From the NCBI GenBank assembly GCA_966080355.1, contig CBHROW010000138.1, forward strand, positions 1 to 13,550: a DNA stretch of 13,550 nucleotides, in the 5' to 3' direction. Within the stretch, counting starts at the first letter, position 1; each line of letters starts with the position of its first letter. Position numbers and translations under genes: made by a program. Under the pieces are notes generated by a model. The model ran no database searches. It saw only the letters and a list, made by a program, of their open reading frames with translations, and was not told the origin of the DNA. The DNA is from Chryseosolibacter sp966080355. Its GTDB lineage: Bacteria; Bacteroidota; Bacteroidia; Cytophagales; Cyclobacteriaceae. Below, piece after piece: positions 12,773-13,550 of the stretch.

Positions 12773-13550
12773 ATGGCCCTGGCTGAGCGAACGAAAAGTC
12801 CGAAGAAAAAATCCAAAACCGACCTTGATTCCGATATCCTTCTCCGTGCATATGAGCTGATGTGTGCGGCTCGCAGCATGGCCGAAACCTATGACGAGAA
12901 TCGCGAAACCTGTAGCAAGTACGTTCACAGTACCTCAAGCGGACACGAAGCTATTCAGATCGCTGCTGGTTTGCAATTGAAGTCCTTTGACTATGCATCA
13001 CTTTATTACCGCGATGAATCGATGCTGCTGGCGATAGGCCTTCAACCTTATGAACTCATGCTTCAACTGATGGCCAAGCGCGATGATCCGTTCTCAGGCG
13101 GACGCACCTACTATGGCCACCCTTCACTAAAGCGTGAGGGATTTCCATTGATTCCCCATCAAAGCTCTGCAACAGGCATGCAGGCAATTCCGGCTACGGG
13201 CATGGCCCATGGCGTTGCCTATCTGGAATCGCAAGGTTTGCTCAAAAGCGAAGGTAACCCGGTTGTGTTGTGTTCGCTTGGCGATGGTTCAGTCACTGAA
13301 GGCGAAGTGGCTGAGGCGTTTCAGATGGCCGTGCTCAAAAAGCTTCCGATCATCTATCTTGTTCAGGATAACGATTGGGGAATCTCTGCGTCAGGCAAAG
13401 AAATGCGGGCGATGGATGCTTATGAATATGCAGCTGGTTTCAAAGGGATGGAAAGGATGGCCGTTGATGGTGCTGACTTCATTGATTCTTATTTAGGCTT
13501 GAAGAAAGCTGTTGAATTCGTTCGGAAAAAAAGAAGCCCGATTTTAGTGC
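12773..13550 (+). CDS. TPP-dependent 2-oxoacid dehydrogenase E1 component (partial, alpha-type N-terminus)
   Basis: The first 259 codons are visible and the gene continues past the window. After a basic N-terminus (RTKSPKKKSK) the protein is E1-alpha-like: HSTSSGHEAIQIAAGLQL, LYYRDESMLLAIG with Tyr79-Arg80 at the TPP-phosphate position, and the thiamine-binding motif GDGSVTEGE (170-178) to QDNDWGIS (Asn200 closing the GDG-x-N motif). This fits branched-chain 2-oxoacid dehydrogenase E1, which decarboxylates the 2-oxoacid and passes the acyl group to E2 lipoate. In many Bacteroidota the alpha and beta parts are fused in one protein of about 650-700 residues; whether that is so here lies beyond the window. 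Pyruvate or acetoin dehydrogenase E1 are less likely alternatives. The start is the first ATG, with no clear Shine-Dalgarno. Confidence 0.88.
   Translation, partial: MALAERTKSPKKKSKTDLDSDILLRAYELMCAARSMAETYDENRETCSKYVHSTSSGHEAIQIAAGLQLKSFDYASLYYRDESMLLAIGLQPYELMLQLMAKRDDPFSGGRTYYGHPSLKREGFPLIPHQSSATGMQAIPATGMAHGVAYLESQGLLKSEGNPVVLCSLGDGSVTEGEVAEAFQMAVLKKLPIIYLVQDNDWGISASGKEMRAMDAYEYAAGFKGMERMAVDGADFIDSYLGLKKAVEFVRKKRSPILV

Noticed and set aside
12629..12928. N-terminal extension of hemF to an upstream start
   Set aside because: The extension reads a short-repeat array and the antisense of the E1 gene; HemF proteins begin near the chosen ATG and a promoter element lies between.
1..13550. tRNA, rRNA, CRISPR array or complete insertion sequence
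   Set aside because: No cloverleaf, rRNA core sequence, regularly spaced repeat array, or transposase with terminal repeats was seen on reading both strands.

Overview
The window looks like a Bacteroidota chromosome, most likely Cytophagales or a close relative. The evidence is a SusC/SusD pair with a surface glycosidase lipoprotein, several matches to the Bacteroidota promoter consensus (TTG, then about 19-21 bases, then TAnnTTTG), few Shine-Dalgarno sequences, and an E1 dehydrogenase of the Bacteroidota type. The genus is not determined.

Layout. (1) Positions 1-2851 hold a DNA-damage-like module. On the minus strand are a DinB polymerase (702-1895) and a 2H-phosphoesterase-like protein (88-633), perhaps followed by the first codons of another gene. 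Divergent from dinB is an XRE-S24 (LexA/CI-like) repressor (2069-2851) with an in-frame TAG in its helix-turn-helix, so it appears broken. The shared intergenic region carries two nearly identical 17-base palindromes, which are good operator candidates. (2) Positions 2889-11389 form a small polysaccharide-utilisation locus. It contains a 7TMR-DISM membrane receptor whose C-terminus is an IS1595-transposase-type zinc ribbon and DNA-binding region without the catalytic domain, then a 625-base non-coding region with a promoter, then susC, susD, an intrinsic terminator, and a GH30 lipoprotein. (3) Positions 11390-11716 are non-coding and hold a long imperfect hairpin that encloses a Shine-Dalgarno and a 14-residue ORF. 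(4) From 11717 to the end lie hemF (minus strand) and, divergently, the start of a TPP-dependent 2-oxoacid dehydrogenase E1 gene that runs off the window.

How the parts may work together. The receptor has a periplasmic domain of a carbohydrate-binding-like fold and a cytoplasmic nucleic-acid-binding-like tail, and lies directly upstream of susCD-GH30. The inference is that it senses a glycan and controls the locus directly, with a domesticated transposase fragment as output. SusC/SusD would import oligosaccharides released by the GH30 enzyme, probably from a beta-glucan-type substrate. The S24 repressor and the paired palindromes suggest dinB was under damage-inducible repression, now possibly lost through the nonsense mutation. 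All functional statements rest on reading motifs by eye; no database search was run.
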